DNA of 37,330 bases, taken from assembly GCA_027622715.1 (NCBI GenBank), contig JAQBYN010000029.1, forward strand, positions 1 through 37,330, given 5' to 3'. Numbering within the stretch: position 1 is the first letter of the stretch; the number at the start of each line of letters is the position of its first letter. Shown piece after piece: positions 1 through 8,147 of the stretch. This DNA is from Pseudomonadota bacterium. Its GTDB lineage: Bacteria; Pseudomonadota; Alphaproteobacteria; SHVP01. Under the pieces are notes generated by a model that made no database searches, was not told the DNA's origin, and saw nothing but the letters and a program-made list of their open reading frames with translations. Made by a program: the position numbers and the translations under genes.

Positions 1-3
1 CAT
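1..3 (-). CDS. Start codon of a gene leaving the window at the left edge
   Basis: Positions 3 to 1 read ATG on the minus strand. An AAGGAG ribosome binding site (16 to 11) sits seven bases upstream, which is ideal spacing. Only the start codon is inside the window, so the product cannot be named. The gene would be divergent from the dioxygenase starting at 347 and would share its upstream region. Confidence 0.5.
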
Positions 4-346
4 TTCCAAACTCCTTCGTGAGCCAAAATAACAAAGATTCTGGACCACTCAGAAGGGGGCAGATCAGCGAGAAATGCCCCGCCAACAATGAGTTTGTCGG
101 AGTCGATGTTTGGCATTCGGCCGCGTTCTCAAGTACCTAAAGTGGCCCGCCTTGCAGAAGTCAAACCTCAGCCTAGGGCTCAGAAATTCATACTGCGCTA
201 GGAGACGCCCCTATTATTCAATAACGTAGAAAAGCACCTATTGTGTCGATGGCATGTGCCCGCGAACACCGCCCAGACAGAGCGTCGCGCGACTTGCACA
301 GCAGGCGTTGCGCGGGGCACCGCCGAGTGGGAGGAACGACCTGGTT
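4..346. other. Divergent intergenic region, no gene seen
   Basis: About 340 bases separate the start codon at the left edge from the dioxygenase start at 347. The stretch is less GC-rich than the flanking genes, as expected of a shared promoter region. Short open frames occur in it (for example 89 to about 205 on the plus strand) but none has a ribosome binding site or recognisable protein content. I cannot place a specific promoter or operator with confidence. Confidence 0.4.
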
Positions 347-1234
347 ATGTTGAGCGATTGGGAACCGCCAAAATCGTTTTCGGCCTTCAAGCACATTCAG
401 GTCAAACGGATCGCCGGCGCGCTGGGAGCCGAGATTGCCGGCGTCGATCTCGCGGCCGACGTTTCGGACGCGGTGATCGCGGAGCTGACCGGCGCGTTGA
501 ACGAGCATCACGTCATCTTCTTTCGCGATCAGACTCTGACGCCCAAACGTCAGGCGGCATTCGCATCGCGGTTTGGGCCCCTCATCCCCTACCCGATGGT
601 CAAAGGGCTGGGCGGCACGGACGCGATTGTGCCCGTCATCAAAAAACCGGACGAGCGCGCCAACTTCGGCGGACTGTGGCACGCGGACACGACCTATCTC
701 GAAGAGCCCCCCATGGGCGCCCTGCTGTATGCCGTCGAGCTGCCGCCCTACGGCGGCGACACGTTATTCGCCAACATGCATCTCGCCTACGACACGCTGT
801 CGCCCAGCCTGCAGGCTTACCTGGAAACGCTAACCGTCATTCAGAACTCGGCCAAGGCCGAAGTGGCGAAAACCCGCGAAGACCGGATCAAGGACGACGG
901 CGGTAAGCCCGTTCAATTTGTCGCCGAGCATCCGGCCGTCATCACCCATCCGCGCACCGGGCGCAAAGCGCTGTACGTCAATTCCGCGCATACCGAGCGG
1001 TTCAAGGAACTGACGGCCGAAGAAAGCGAGCCGATCCTACGCTTCCTGTTCCAGCACCTCACGCGGCCGGAGTTCACCTGCCGCTTCGTCTGGACCCCCG
1101 GCGCGCTGGTGTTCTGGGACAACTATGCGTCCCAGCACAACCCGATCAACGACTACCACGGTTTCACGCGCGTGATGCACCGGGTCACCATCGGCGGCGG
1201 CCGGCCAATTCTTTCAACGCCAAACGATCAATAA
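347..1234 (+). CDS. TauD/TfdA-family Fe(II)/2-oxoglutarate dioxygenase
   Basis: A 295-residue cytoplasmic dioxygenase of the TauD/TfdA family, which couples 2-oxoglutarate decarboxylation to hydroxylation of a small, often acidic, substrate. The iron ligands are visible: H112 and D114 in WHADTTY and distal H264 in SQHNP. The 2-oxoglutarate-binding arginine is R279 in MHRVTI, 15 residues after the distal histidine as in E. coli TauD. The reading frame stays open upstream to 254, but I chose ATG 347 because GGAGGAA lies ten bases before it and the family homology begins here. Its stop overlaps the convergent plsY end by seven bases. The substrate is unknown, and overall similarity alone does not support calling it taurine dioxygenase. 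Confidence 0.9.
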   Translation: MLSDWEPPKSFSAFKHIQVKRIAGALGAEIAGVDLAADVSDAVIAELTGALNEHHVIFFRDQTLTPKRQAAFASRFGPLIPYPMVKGLGGTDAIVPVIKKPDERANFGGLWHADTTYLEEPPMGALLYAVELPPYGGDTLFANMHLAYDTLSPSLQAYLETLTVIQNSAKAEVAKTREDRIKDDGGKPVQFVAEHPAVITHPRTGRKALYVNSAHTERFKELTAEESEPILRFLFQHLTRPEFTCRFVWTPGALVFWDNYASQHNPINDYHGFTRVMHRVTIGGGRPILSTPNDQ

Positions 1235-1854
1235 CTGAGCCGGTTTTCTGTTCGCGAAAGCAGCCTCTGGATATTTTCCCTGTGCCTGAAAACAACCATC
1301 AGCGCCATGAGGACCGCAAAGATTTGAAAGTAAACGGTATGCCCAAACGCAGGCATGAATGAAATCGCCACGAAAAACACCGTGGCGCAGATGTTGCCCA
1401 AAGACACATAGCGGGTGAGCGCGACGATCACCGCGAAAACGCCGAGGCACATCAGGGCCATGAGCCAATCGACCATGAACAGCACAGTCACGGCGGTGAG
1501 CACGCCCTTGCCCCCTTTGAACCTGAAATAGATCGGCCAGTTATGCCCGATCACCGCGCCCGCACCGGCGGCCAAGAGGCCCAGGCTATCTGCAGTCTCT
1601 CCCGAATAAACATAGACCCCCAGGCCCAACCCAATCAGACAGGCCGCCACCCCTTTTAGGACATCGCCGACGAGAACAAACCCGGCGGCCCGTTTCCCGA
1701 GGACCCGCAGCGTATTGGTAAGCCCGCCACTCTTGCTTCCGTGGCCCGTGATGTCCCTGCCGTATATTTTCCCGACAATTACCGCTGTATTGAGGCTGCC
1801 CAATAGGTAGCCCGAAGCTAAGGCCGCAAGGATATTCAAGACATCGATCATCAT
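1228..1854 (-). CDS. plsY: Glycerol-3-phosphate acyltransferase PlsY
   Basis: Integral membrane acyltransferase that moves an acyl group from acyl-phosphate to glycerol-3-phosphate, the first step of phospholipid synthesis. The 208 residues match the usual PlsY length of about 200 and show several hydrophobic segments. Conserved PlsY blocks are seen in order: YLLGSLNTAVIVGK near residues 16-29, the glycine-rich TNTLRVLGK loop near 46-54, GHNWPIYFRFKGGKGV near 103-118, and a C-terminal RHRENIQRLLSRTENRL. The second block reads GSKSGGLTN rather than the more usual GSGNPGATN, so it may belong to a divergent PlsY subgroup. The start has only a weak AGAAG site. No acyl-phosphate-forming plsX is in the window. 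Confidence 0.9.
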   Translation of the reverse strand: MMIDVLNILAALASGYLLGSLNTAVIVGKIYGRDITGHGSKSGGLTNTLRVLGKRAAGFVLVGDVLKGVAACLIGLGLGVYVYSGETADSLGLLAAGAGAVIGHNWPIYFRFKGGKGVLTAVTVLFMVDWLMALMCLGVFAVIVALTRYVSLGNICATVFFVAISFMPAFGHTVYFQIFAVLMALMVVFRHRENIQRLLSRTENRLSY

Positions 1855-1962
1855 CTTCTGAGAACCCTGGCTTCACGGCGGGATGACGTCAGGCGGCGAA
1901 GTCGAACCTGAGACCTACCGCTAAGGAGAAGGGACGTTAGTGCTGGCTCAACCCGATGTCCG

Positions 1963-2457
1963 CTATGTCTCGTCAGACGAACGACGTTCGTGGTCGGGAT
2001 ACGGCGTCCCGTCGCGATGCGCGTAGCGAGCCGGTATGCCGCTGAGGTGCGCGACCATGTCGATATCGGGATAGGGCGACGTGTCATCTGCAACACGGGT
2101 GCCGATCTCAAGGACCACCGCGTCGCTGTTTGAGTGATTCTGGAGGCAGTGGCCGTTTTCATCGCCGGATTTGAAACCGGCAGCGTCCCCGGTGCGAAGA
2201 ACCTCTTCGCGATCGTCCGTCACAAGCATGACCTCGCCAGACACCACATAGACGAACTCATCGGAACCGGTATGCCAGTGCCGCTGACTGGACCACGCGC
2301 CCGGCGGTAGCCGCAACAGATTGACGCCAAACTGCGTGAGACTGGCGGCGGCGCCAAGTTTCTGCCTCTCGCGCGTCCGGCACGGTTGGTCAAAGGGCGG
2401 TGGATACAGCGTGCCGACCACAGACAAGACCGCTGAGACATCGATGCGCTTGCTCAT
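1963..2457 (-). CDS. Single-domain cupin protein
   Basis: A 164-residue cupin. The first cupin motif is clear around residues 52-77: PPGAWSSQRHWHTGSDEF followed by VYVVSGEVMLVTDD, with the HxH pair and downstream glutamate that usually bind a metal. The second motif lies around GFKSGDENGHCLQN. The fold suits a small isomerase, an oxygenase or a sugar-binding protein, and the sequence does not decide which. The start ATG at 2457 has an AGAGGA site six bases upstream. It lies between plsY and the tRNA-Arg gene on the same strand and has no obvious functional partner. Confidence 0.8.
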   Translation of the reverse strand: MSKRIDVSAVLSVVGTLYPPPFDQPCRTRERQKLGAAASLTQFGVNLLRLPPGAWSSQRHWHTGSDEFVYVVSGEVMLVTDDREEVLRTGDAAGFKSGDENGHCLQNHSNSDAVVLEIGTRVADDTSPYPDIDMVAHLSGIPARYAHRDGTPYPDHERRSSDET

Positions 2458-2486
2458 AACATCCTCTCGCTTTGGCTTCTTAGGAT

Positions 2487-2563
2487 TGGTGCGCCCTGCA
2501 GGATTCGAACCTGCGACCTACGGCTTAGAAGGCCGTTGCTCTATCCAGCTGAGCTAAGGGCGC
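2487..2563 (-). tRNA. tRNA-Arg (anticodon TCT)
   Basis: Read on the minus strand, the sequence folds into a full cloverleaf. The acceptor stem pairs GCGCCCT with AGGGCGC. The D arm is GCTC/GAGC. The anticodon stem ACGGC/GCCGT encloses the loop CTTCTAA with anticodon TCT. The T arm GCAGG/CCTGC encloses TTCGAAT. The discriminator base is A (2490) and the CCA tail is encoded (2489-2487). This tRNA reads the AGA/AGG arginine codons. Confidence 0.97.
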
Positions 2564-2617
2564 GTTGCCCTTCAAATAGCACGAACCGCCGCCCGCCACC
2601 AAAACACCAAGTCACCG

Positions 2618-2691
2618 CATCCTGAGCCGGGCGGCGCTAGCCGACCGTGACGCCTTTCGACACGGATGGTTTCGCCATCCGGCTCAGGATG
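2618..2691. repeat. Imperfect palindromic intergenic element with 13-base inverted arms
   Basis: CATCCTGAGCCGG (2618-2630) is exactly inverted as CCGGCTCAGGATG (2679-2691). The 48 bases between them contain a second small hairpin, GGATGG-TTTCG-CCATCC. It lies between tRNA-Arg and the methyltransferase terminator and lacks a T tract. It could be a dispersed palindromic repeat or an mRNA 3'-end structure. Only a search for further copies in the genome would tell. Confidence 0.55.
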
Positions 2692-2725
2692 ACGGCGTTT
2701 GTGGTTTTCGCGGCTGTGCCCGATA

Positions 2726-2754
2726 CAAAAACGGGCGGCCCCGGGGCCGCCCGT
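2726..2754 (-). terminator. Rho-independent terminator of the methyltransferase gene
   Basis: A perfect 12-base-pair GC-rich palindrome (2731-2754, ACGGGCGGCCCC and its complement) is followed on the minus strand by TTTTTG. It begins 24 bases beyond the stop of the minus-strand methyltransferase gene ending at 2778. No T tract exists on the plus side, so it acts in one direction. Confidence 0.85.
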
Positions 2755-2777
2755 CGGTCGCCTATGAAAGACCCGCG

Positions 2778-3911
2778 CTACTTCACCGCGCCGAACACGT
2801 TGTACTGGCCAAAGCCCTTGCCTTCGCCGCGGTCCGATCGCGCGACATAGGCGCTGGGCGCCGCGTCTTCGAAATAGCTTTTTGGATCGAACCCGGCTGT
2901 CGTCGAAATCGCCTTCCAATCCTCGTCCTGCATCGTGCCGAGGTAGGGTTCGGCGTTGTTGTGCGCGTTCCACTCAACAAAATACTTGCTGTAGATCTCG
3001 CCGCGACCGATGGCATCGGCGTGCAGCATGATCCCGCCTGGGGCAAGCAACCGGTAGCACTCCTTGACGATCGCGCGCGACGCCTTCACCGACGTCTCGT
3101 GGAACATCAGGTGGCTGGTGATCAGGTCGAAGTACCCGTCGGGGAAGTCGGTGTGTTCGGCGTTCTGCTGGCTGAAGTGCACGGCCTTGCCCAACGCCTC
3201 GGCCCGGTGGTGGCCGTAGCGGACGCACGGACCGGCGACGTCGATGGCATGGACCTCGGCACCGGGAAAGTGATCCACGTAGGGCACGCTGGCATGGCCG
3301 ACGGTGCACCCCATGTCGAGGATCCGCTTCGGCTTGAAATTCGGAAAGCGCTGTTTAAACCAAGTACCGGTTGAGACGCCCATGTCGTCGTTGTTGGGTC
3401 CGGCTTGGCCCATGAAATACAGATGAATGGTGCGGTCGTACTCGGCGCCCGCGACCATGTCGCCCTCGTCGGTCACGTTGGTGTGGTAGGCGCCGGGTTT
3501 GGAATGAATGTCGACCGCGGTGTGATAGCGCGGCATTGCCAAATCCGGGTTGAGGCGCAGCGAGCCGTTCTTGCCCGAGAACTTCTTCGCCTTCTGATTC
3601 AGGTCCGGCAACTGGCGCTCGATACTTGGGCGCACCGTGTCGTAGAGCATTTCTTGGCTGGTGCGCAGCATCGAGCCCCACAACTGGTTGTAGGGTTCTT
3701 TGCCAAGCTCTTCGCGAATTTCCTTGCGGGTCTCAATGCCGCGGCCGTGCGTTTTACGAAAGCGCGTCTGCACCGGCCCGTCGAACAGGGTCTTGTTGCC
3801 CGGCATCACGTCTTGCGCGATGTGAACTTTCAGACTGCGGATGAAATGCTGGCGCGATTGCTCGTCGTGCCATGCGTCCGGGAACATCGCGTGGGTGGCG
3901 TTAACCGGCAT
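2778..3911 (-). CDS. SAM-dependent methyltransferase with long conserved N-terminal extension (copy 1)
   Basis: A 377-residue protein whose C-terminal half is a class I methyltransferase. Motif I is DMGCTVGH (199-206), the acidic SAM-ribose residue is D224 in AIDVAG, and a SHLMFHETS block (266-274) leads into the post-motif region ECYRLLAPGG. The first ~195 residues are not a standard methyltransferase part. They contain PRYHTAVDIH (127-136) and a YHT block (142-144) that are almost identical in the second copy at 36069-37253. GGAGGGG four bases before ATG 3911 fixes the start, and a strong terminator follows the gene. It appears to be monocistronic. Nothing in the sequence or neighbourhood identifies the methyl acceptor. 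Confidence 0.85.
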   Translation of the reverse strand: MPVNATHAMFPDAWHDEQSRQHFIRSLKVHIAQDVMPGNKTLFDGPVQTRFRKTHGRGIETRKEIREELGKEPYNQLWGSMLRTSQEMLYDTVRPSIERQLPDLNQKAKKFSGKNGSLRLNPDLAMPRYHTAVDIHSKPGAYHTNVTDEGDMVAGAEYDRTIHLYFMGQAGPNNDDMGVSTGTWFKQRFPNFKPKRILDMGCTVGHASVPYVDHFPGAEVHAIDVAGPCVRYGHHRAEALGKAVHFSQQNAEHTDFPDGYFDLITSHLMFHETSVKASRAIVKECYRLLAPGGIMLHADAIGRGEIYSKYFVEWNAHNNAEPYLGTMQDEDWKAISTTAGFDPKSYFEDAAPSAYVARSDRGEGKGFGQYNVFGAVK

Positions 3912-3977
3912 GAGCCCCTCCTGTCGTCGTGAGGGCTGAAGGCTAGCCCCCCGGCCTTGGGTGACGCAAGGCCGCGC

Positions 3978-4271
3978 TTAGACCATCCGGTCGGCCTTGA
4001 AGTTGTCGGCATAACTTTTCGGACGAATGGTGCGCACCTTGGTGTCCTGCACCTGATAGGCAATACCGTGCTTCTTGGCGAAGGCAACCGCCTCAGCCTG
4101 GGTATCGAAGGTCAGCGACAGCTGCTGGGCCATATCGCCCGAACTGGTCCACCCCATCAGGGGCTCGATTTCCCGCGGGCTGTCTAGTTCGTATTCCAGG
4201 CGCCATCGCCGCGTGTTGGCGCGGCCCGACTGCATGGCGTTCTTTGGCGGCTGGAAGATGCGTGCTTTCAT
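3978..4271 (-). CDS. NADH dehydrogenase (complex I) NDUFS4-type accessory subunit
   Basis: A 97-residue protein of the ETC complex I conserved-region family (NDUFS4, 18 kDa subunit). Recognisable features are the start MKARIFQPPKNAMQSG, the WRLEYE strand, PLMGWTSSGDM, the LTFDTQAEAVAFAKKHGI helix region and the terminal KSYADNF. In alphaproteobacteria and mitochondria this subunit sits on the peripheral arm near the 75 kDa subunit and stabilises complex I. The frame is open upstream to 4355, but those 28 residues are absent from the family. ATG 4271, with a GGGTGA site, is therefore preferred. The gene stands alone, away from any nuo operon, which is normal for this family. Confidence 0.9.
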   Translation of the reverse strand: MKARIFQPPKNAMQSGRANTRRWRLEYELDSPREIEPLMGWTSSGDMAQQLSLTFDTQAEAVAFAKKHGIAYQVQDTKVRTIRPKSYADNFKADRMV

Positions 4272-4394
4272 GGTCTCACCCGAATTTTGTCCCGCAATTA
4301 AGCGGCAGAACGCCGCGAATTCAAGTCGCAAGACTGGCCACCGGCGCGGCGGCATTGTACCAATCCGGGAACGTACAACCGGACGTGATGCGCA

Positions 4395-4661
4395 GTGGTA
4401 GCACTTTCCCGCGAAGCCACCTACGGCATGGTCGCCTTTGGCGTCGTGATCGTGATCGGCACCCTGATTGGGTTCCGCTATGCCAGCATCGATCCCTGCG
4501 AAATGCTGCGCCAGGATCTGCTGCGCGGCGCCGAGGCCCAGGGCGAAAGCCTCAATGCCACTGAAATCCTGTTTCAGGACCGCAGGCCGCGCCTGAACGT
4601 GGCGACCTGTGTCGCGGCCTATTTGTCGATGTCACCGTCCACCTATATCCGCGACCTCTAA
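4395..4661 (+). CDS. Small single-span membrane protein, function unknown
   Basis: An 88-residue protein starting at GTG 4395; an internal ATG at 4428 is the alternative start. Residues 12-29 (MVAFGVVIVIGTLIGFRY) form one clear transmembrane segment near the N-terminus. The remaining ~55 residues are probably exported, and the two cysteines in them (DPCEML and VATCVAAY) could form a disulfide. No family is recognised. It is divergent from the NDUFS4-like gene and 106 bases upstream of the SDR gene. Neither start has a good ribosome binding site. The coding assignment rests on the clean transmembrane pattern and the lack of a competing frame. Confidence 0.6.
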   Translation: MVALSREATYGMVAFGVVIVIGTLIGFRYASIDPCEMLRQDLLRGAEAQGESLNATEILFQDRRPRLNVATCVAAYLSMSPSTYIRDL

Positions 4662-4767
4662 GGATCGCGGCGGTTGCCCGCACACCGGGCGCACAGACGG
4701 GCAGCCGCGCCGGTTCAGTGCGGCGCCGCTACAGTCGGCAAAACAATCCAAACCAGGGAGAAAAACC

Positions 4768-5550
4768 ATGTGCGCAGTGCGGACCTATGACTACGCGCGG
4801 CTCGGCCCGCCAGACGGCGCCAAGGTCGTCGTCGCCGGCGGTTGCGGCGGCATCGGCTCGGCGATCGTCGCGGGCTGCGTTGCCACCAACGTCGAAACCT
4901 ACGTGCTCGACATGCAGGCGACCTATGATGCCAACCCGTGTCCGGCCGGCGTCACCTTTGTGCCCATGGACGCACATGAAGAAGACTCCGTCAAAGGCGC
5001 CATCGCCACGATCGCGGCGAAAACGGGCGGTACATTAGATGCGATGATCAACTTGGTCGGCGCCGGCAACGGCCCCGCGCCGCTCACCGAACTAGAAGCT
5101 TGGAGCTGGGACGAAGTGATCAGCCGCAACCTGCGGTCGGCATTCTTGCTGTGCAAGCACGTCATGCCGCTGCTGCACGCCAGCGGCGACGGCGCCATCG
5201 TCAACACCGCCTCCGGCGTCGCCTATCGCGGGGTCAAAGGCGTCGGCTCCTACGCTGCCGCCAAGGGCGGCCTGATCAGCATGACCAAGACCCTGGCCGT
5301 GGAAAACGCACCGACCGTGCGGTGCAACGTCATTGCGCCGGGCGGCGTCACCAACAAGGTCAAGATCGTCGACGGCGAAGTGATCGGGCCGCACGGCCTA
5401 CGCACCGGCGTGACCACCGCAACAATCCCGTTGGGCCGCTTCGCCGACCCTGAGGACATCGTGCCTGCCGCATTATTTCTGGCCGGGCCGGCGTCGGCCT
5501 ATATGACCGCGCAAGTCCTGCAACTCTCGGGCGGGCTGGTTCAGCCCTAA
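4768..5550 (+). CDS. Short-chain dehydrogenase/reductase (classical SDR)
   Basis: A 260-residue NAD(P)-dependent oxidoreductase. The Rossmann motif GGCGGIG spans 24-30. D48 in VLDM after the second strand favours NAD over NADP. N95 in INLVGAG stands at the NNAG position. The catalytic tetrad is N121, S149, Y162 and K166 (SYAAAKGG). The C-terminal LFLAGPASAYMTAQ-LSGG region is typical. The frame is open upstream, but ATG 4768 has a GGGAG site seven bases before it and gives a standard SDR length. The stop overlaps the convergent VOC gene by the four bases CTAA. The substrate, a secondary alcohol or ketone, is unknown. Confidence 0.9.
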   Translation: MCAVRTYDYARLGPPDGAKVVVAGGCGGIGSAIVAGCVATNVETYVLDMQATYDANPCPAGVTFVPMDAHEEDSVKGAIATIAAKTGGTLDAMINLVGAGNGPAPLTELEAWSWDEVISRNLRSAFLLCKHVMPLLHASGDGAIVNTASGVAYRGVKGVGSYAAAKGGLISMTKTLAVENAPTVRCNVIAPGGVTNKVKIVDGEVIGPHGLRTGVTTATIPLGRFADPEDIVPAALFLAGPASAYMTAQVLQLSGGLVQP

Positions 5551-5969
5551 CCGCCGTGGCCCAGGGCCTCTTTGGTTTCGTCCCACCACATCGCCTCAAT
5601 CTTGTGCCCGTCCAGGTCGCGCACAAATGCGGCGTAATAGGCTTCGCCGTAGTGCGGGCGCGGGCCCGGTTTGCCGTCGTCTGTCGCGCCCAGTTCCATC
5701 GCGGCGGCATAGAACGCGTCGACCGCCGCCTTGTCGGGTGCAATGAAGGCGATATGCAGGCCATTGGCGGTTTCCGGTTTGCCGCCATCAAGGGGTTCTT
5801 GCACCCAAAACTCGGGAAACGCTTTGCCAAACGCGGCGGCGCCCGGAAACGCCATGACGCGCCTGCACCCCAGGGGGGCGAGGACCTTGTCGTAGAACGC
5901 CGCCGCACGCTCAACGTCGTTCGATCCAACCGAAACGTGGGATAAAATGCTTGGATTATCGCCTGCCAT
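5547..5969 (-). CDS. VOC (glyoxalase/dioxygenase fold) protein
   Basis: A 140-residue vicinal-oxygen-chelate protein built of two beta-alpha-beta-beta-beta units. Metal-ligand candidates are H11 (SHVSVGSND), H72 (GLHIAF) and the glutamate of HKIEAMWW near the C-terminus. FVRDLDGHKIEA is the usual end of lactoylglutathione-lyase-like proteins. The start ATG 5969 has GGAGG six bases upstream. The family includes glyoxalase I, fosfomycin resistance enzymes and extradiol dioxygenases. This member is of the short lactoylglutathione-lyase-related type, and its reaction is not predictable from the sequence. Confidence 0.85.
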   Translation of the reverse strand: MAGDNPSILSHVSVGSNDVERAAAFYDKVLAPLGCRRVMAFPGAAAFGKAFPEFWVQEPLDGGKPETANGLHIAFIAPDKAAVDAFYAAAMELGATDDGKPGPRPHYGEAYYAAFVRDLDGHKIEAMWWDETKEALGHGG

Positions 5970-6073
5970 TCTGGCCTCCGATCTGGGTCAATAGTTCCGC
6001 CGAGCCTAACGCGAAGTCAGCGGCAAACCACGCCAATTCCTGCCTACATTTTGATGGCGTCAGTTCGAGGCGA

Positions 6074-7846
6074 TCAGCGCCCGACGGCGTAGCCCTGCAT
6101 GCCGCGCGGGTTAGCCCCAGCGCGGATCATCCCGCCATCTTGCGAGACCGCTGATAGCCGCCCTTCAGACCACGGGTCACCCGCCTCCACCAGATGACCG
6201 CGTCGCGCCAACTCGTCCAGGGTCGCCTTGGAGAAACGATCCTCGATGACCACCCGTCCGGGCGATGCCGCGCGCGGATAGAACGAACTCGGAAAATGCT
6301 CGGTGTGGAACGACGGCGCGTCGATCATTTCTTGCAGGTTCATCCCATGATGCACGTGGCGCAGGAACGCAATCATTTGCCATTGATCCTGCTGGTCGCC
6401 GCCCGGGGTACCCAGCGCCATATAAGGTTTGCCGCCGCGTAACACCATCGTCGGCGTCAGCGTCGTGCGCGGGCGTTTTTTCGGCGCCAGCGTGCCCGGC
6501 AGGCCATCTTCGAGCCAAAACATCTGCGCGCGCGAGGTCAGCGGAAAGCCCAATGCCGGAATCACCGGCGAACTTTGCAACCAGCCGCCCGACGGGGTCG
6601 CGGTCACCATATTGCCCCACCGGTCGACGACATCGATATGGCAGGTATCGCCGCGCTTTTCGCCGAGCTTGGCAACCGTCGGCTCCCCCGCACCCGGCGC
6701 GCCGGATGCCGCCGCGGCGGCCGCTTGTCCCAAGCGCACGTTGCGGCCATCGACCGATCCCGGCCGCAATTCCATCGACGCCTCGCCGCCGACCAACTTG
6801 CGCCGGGCGTCGTTGTAGCCATCCGCCAACAGACCGGCCATCGGCACATCGCCGAAATCGGGATCGCCGTAATAAGCCTCGCGATCGGCAAACGCGAGCT
6901 TGGCGCATTCCACCACCGTATGGACGAAATCCGCCCCCAGCGGATCCATCGCCGCGACGTCGAATCCCTTCAGCAGCGCGAGCTGTTGCAAGAACACCGG
7001 CGCTTGCGCCCACGGCCCCGTCTTCAACACCGTGTGGCCGTGATAGTCATAGGCCAGCGGCTCTTCGTAGGTCGCACGCCACTGCGCCATGTCTTCCATC
7101 GTCAAAAGGCCGGCATGACGCTTACCTGAAGTGTCCATCGCCTCGGTATCGCGGCAATAAGCGGCGATTGCTTCGGCGACAAAGCCCTGCGACCAGACGG
7201 TGCGGGCGGCCTCGATCTGGGCCTCACGCCCGGCGCCAGCGGTATGGGCCTCGCGCAACAGCCGCGTCCAAGTTTCCGCAATGCCCTTGTTGGCGAACAG
7301 CGTGCCCGGTTGCGGCACTTCGCCACCCGGGATGAACGTATCCGCCGAACTGGTCCATTCGCTCCGAAACAACTCGGCCACCCCGTTGATCGCACCGGTC
7401 ACACCTTCATGCACCGGCACGCCGTGCTCGGCATAGCCATGCGCGATCTCGAATACCTCAGCCAATGTCATCGTGCCGTAGTCGTGCAGCAACAACATCC
7501 ACGCGTCGAACGCCCCTGGTACCACGGCGGACAGCAACCCGGTGCCCGGCACCATGTCGAGGCCGAGCGAGTCGAAATACGCCGGCGTCGCCGCCTGCGG
7601 GGCGACACCCTGGCCGCAAATCACGCGGGCCCGCTTTTCCGTCGCGCTATACAAGATGATCGGCACTTCGCCGCCCGGTCCGTTCAGGTGCGGTTCCACG
7701 ACCTGCAAGACCATCGCGCCGGCAACAACTGCATCAAAGGCATTGCCGCCGCGCTCCAACATCGCCATCGCCGCCGAAGACGCCAGCCAATGGGTCGACG
7801 AGACCGCACCAAAAGTGCCCTGAATCTCGGGACGGGTCGTAAACAT
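6074..7846 (-). CDS. Gamma-glutamyltransferase-family Ntn hydrolase
   Basis: A 590-residue member of the gamma-glutamyltranspeptidase family, which cleaves itself before a threonine that becomes the nucleophile. The predicted processing site is G399-D400/T401 in RGDTCHIDVVDRWGN. FGAVSSTHWLASSAAM near the N-terminus, NGPGGE (55-60), KKRPRTTLTPTM and GTPGGDQQDQWQ are conserved family blocks. The open frame reaches 7969, but ATG 7846 has GGAG nine bases upstream and matches family starts. No signal peptide is present, so unlike E. coli Ggt it should be cytoplasmic. It could hydrolyse gamma-glutamyl amides or, like many such paralogues, another amide. The next minus-strand genes are VOC (downstream) and tRNA-Pro (upstream), so no operon is evident. 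Confidence 0.88.
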   Translation of the reverse strand: MFTTRPEIQGTFGAVSSTHWLASSAAMAMLERGGNAFDAVVAGAMVLQVVEPHLNGPGGEVPIILYSATEKRARVICGQGVAPQAATPAYFDSLGLDMVPGTGLLSAVVPGAFDAWMLLLHDYGTMTLAEVFEIAHGYAEHGVPVHEGVTGAINGVAELFRSEWTSSADTFIPGGEVPQPGTLFANKGIAETWTRLLREAHTAGAGREAQIEAARTVWSQGFVAEAIAAYCRDTEAMDTSGKRHAGLLTMEDMAQWRATYEEPLAYDYHGHTVLKTGPWAQAPVFLQQLALLKGFDVAAMDPLGADFVHTVVECAKLAFADREAYYGDPDFGDVPMAGLLADGYNDARRKLVGGEASMELRPGSVDGRNVRLGQAAAAAASGAPGAGEPTVAKLGEKRGDTCHIDVVDRWGNMVTATPSGGWLQSSPVIPALGFPLTSRAQMFWLEDGLPGTLAPKKRPRTTLTPTMVLRGGKPYMALGTPGGDQQDQWQMIAFLRHVHHGMNLQEMIDAPSFHTEHFPSSFYPRAASPGRVVIEDRFSKATLDELARRGHLVEAGDPWSEGRLSAVSQDGGMIRAGANPRGMQGYAVGR

Positions 7847-7991
7847 GGCGGCGCTCCGCAGACAATGATGGGAACAGTCGTCGTACCACGGCGCTGCAGC
7901 CCGCGCCAACAAAGCGCGCCATCGCGGACCGCAGTGCCAGCGAAACCTCGGGCCGCCTTGCGCCCCCACCCCAGATCGCTAGGATCGCCGC

Positions 7992-8114
7992 ATGCGCATG
8001 ATTCGATTGATGATGTTCTTAGTTCTGGGTGCCTTCGCCCTCACCGCCTGCCAGTCGCCTGACTGGACCGTCGGCAAACGCCAACTCGGCTACGGCTTCA
8101 AAATTCCACACTGA
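7992..8114 (+). CDS. 40-residue predicted lipoprotein
   Basis: A very short gene starting at ATG 7992 with AGGA (7981-7984) seven bases upstream. The product has a basic start (MRMIR), a hydrophobic run (LMMFLVLGAFA) and the lipobox LTAC with C20, so signal peptidase II should leave a 21-residue lipid-anchored peptide rich in aromatic and basic residues. It resembles the entericidin-sized lipoproteins in size and layout only. It lies between the divergent gamma-glutamyltransferase-family gene and tRNA-Pro. Its length makes chance occurrence possible, but the combination of ribosome site, signal and lipobox argues that it is real. Confidence 0.6.
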   Translation: MRMIRLMMFLVLGAFALTACQSPDWTVGKRQLGYGFKIPH

Positions 8115-8147
8115 TCAGGTCGTCTGCGAAGGCGATCCGCCGGAAAT

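Noticed and set aside
6265-7335. Long plus-strand open frame (356 codons), with another at 7244-8062
   Set aside because: Both are antisense to the gamma-glutamyltransferase-family gene. They are arginine/proline-rich, have no ribosome site and no family resemblance, and are the usual by-product of GC-rich coding DNA.
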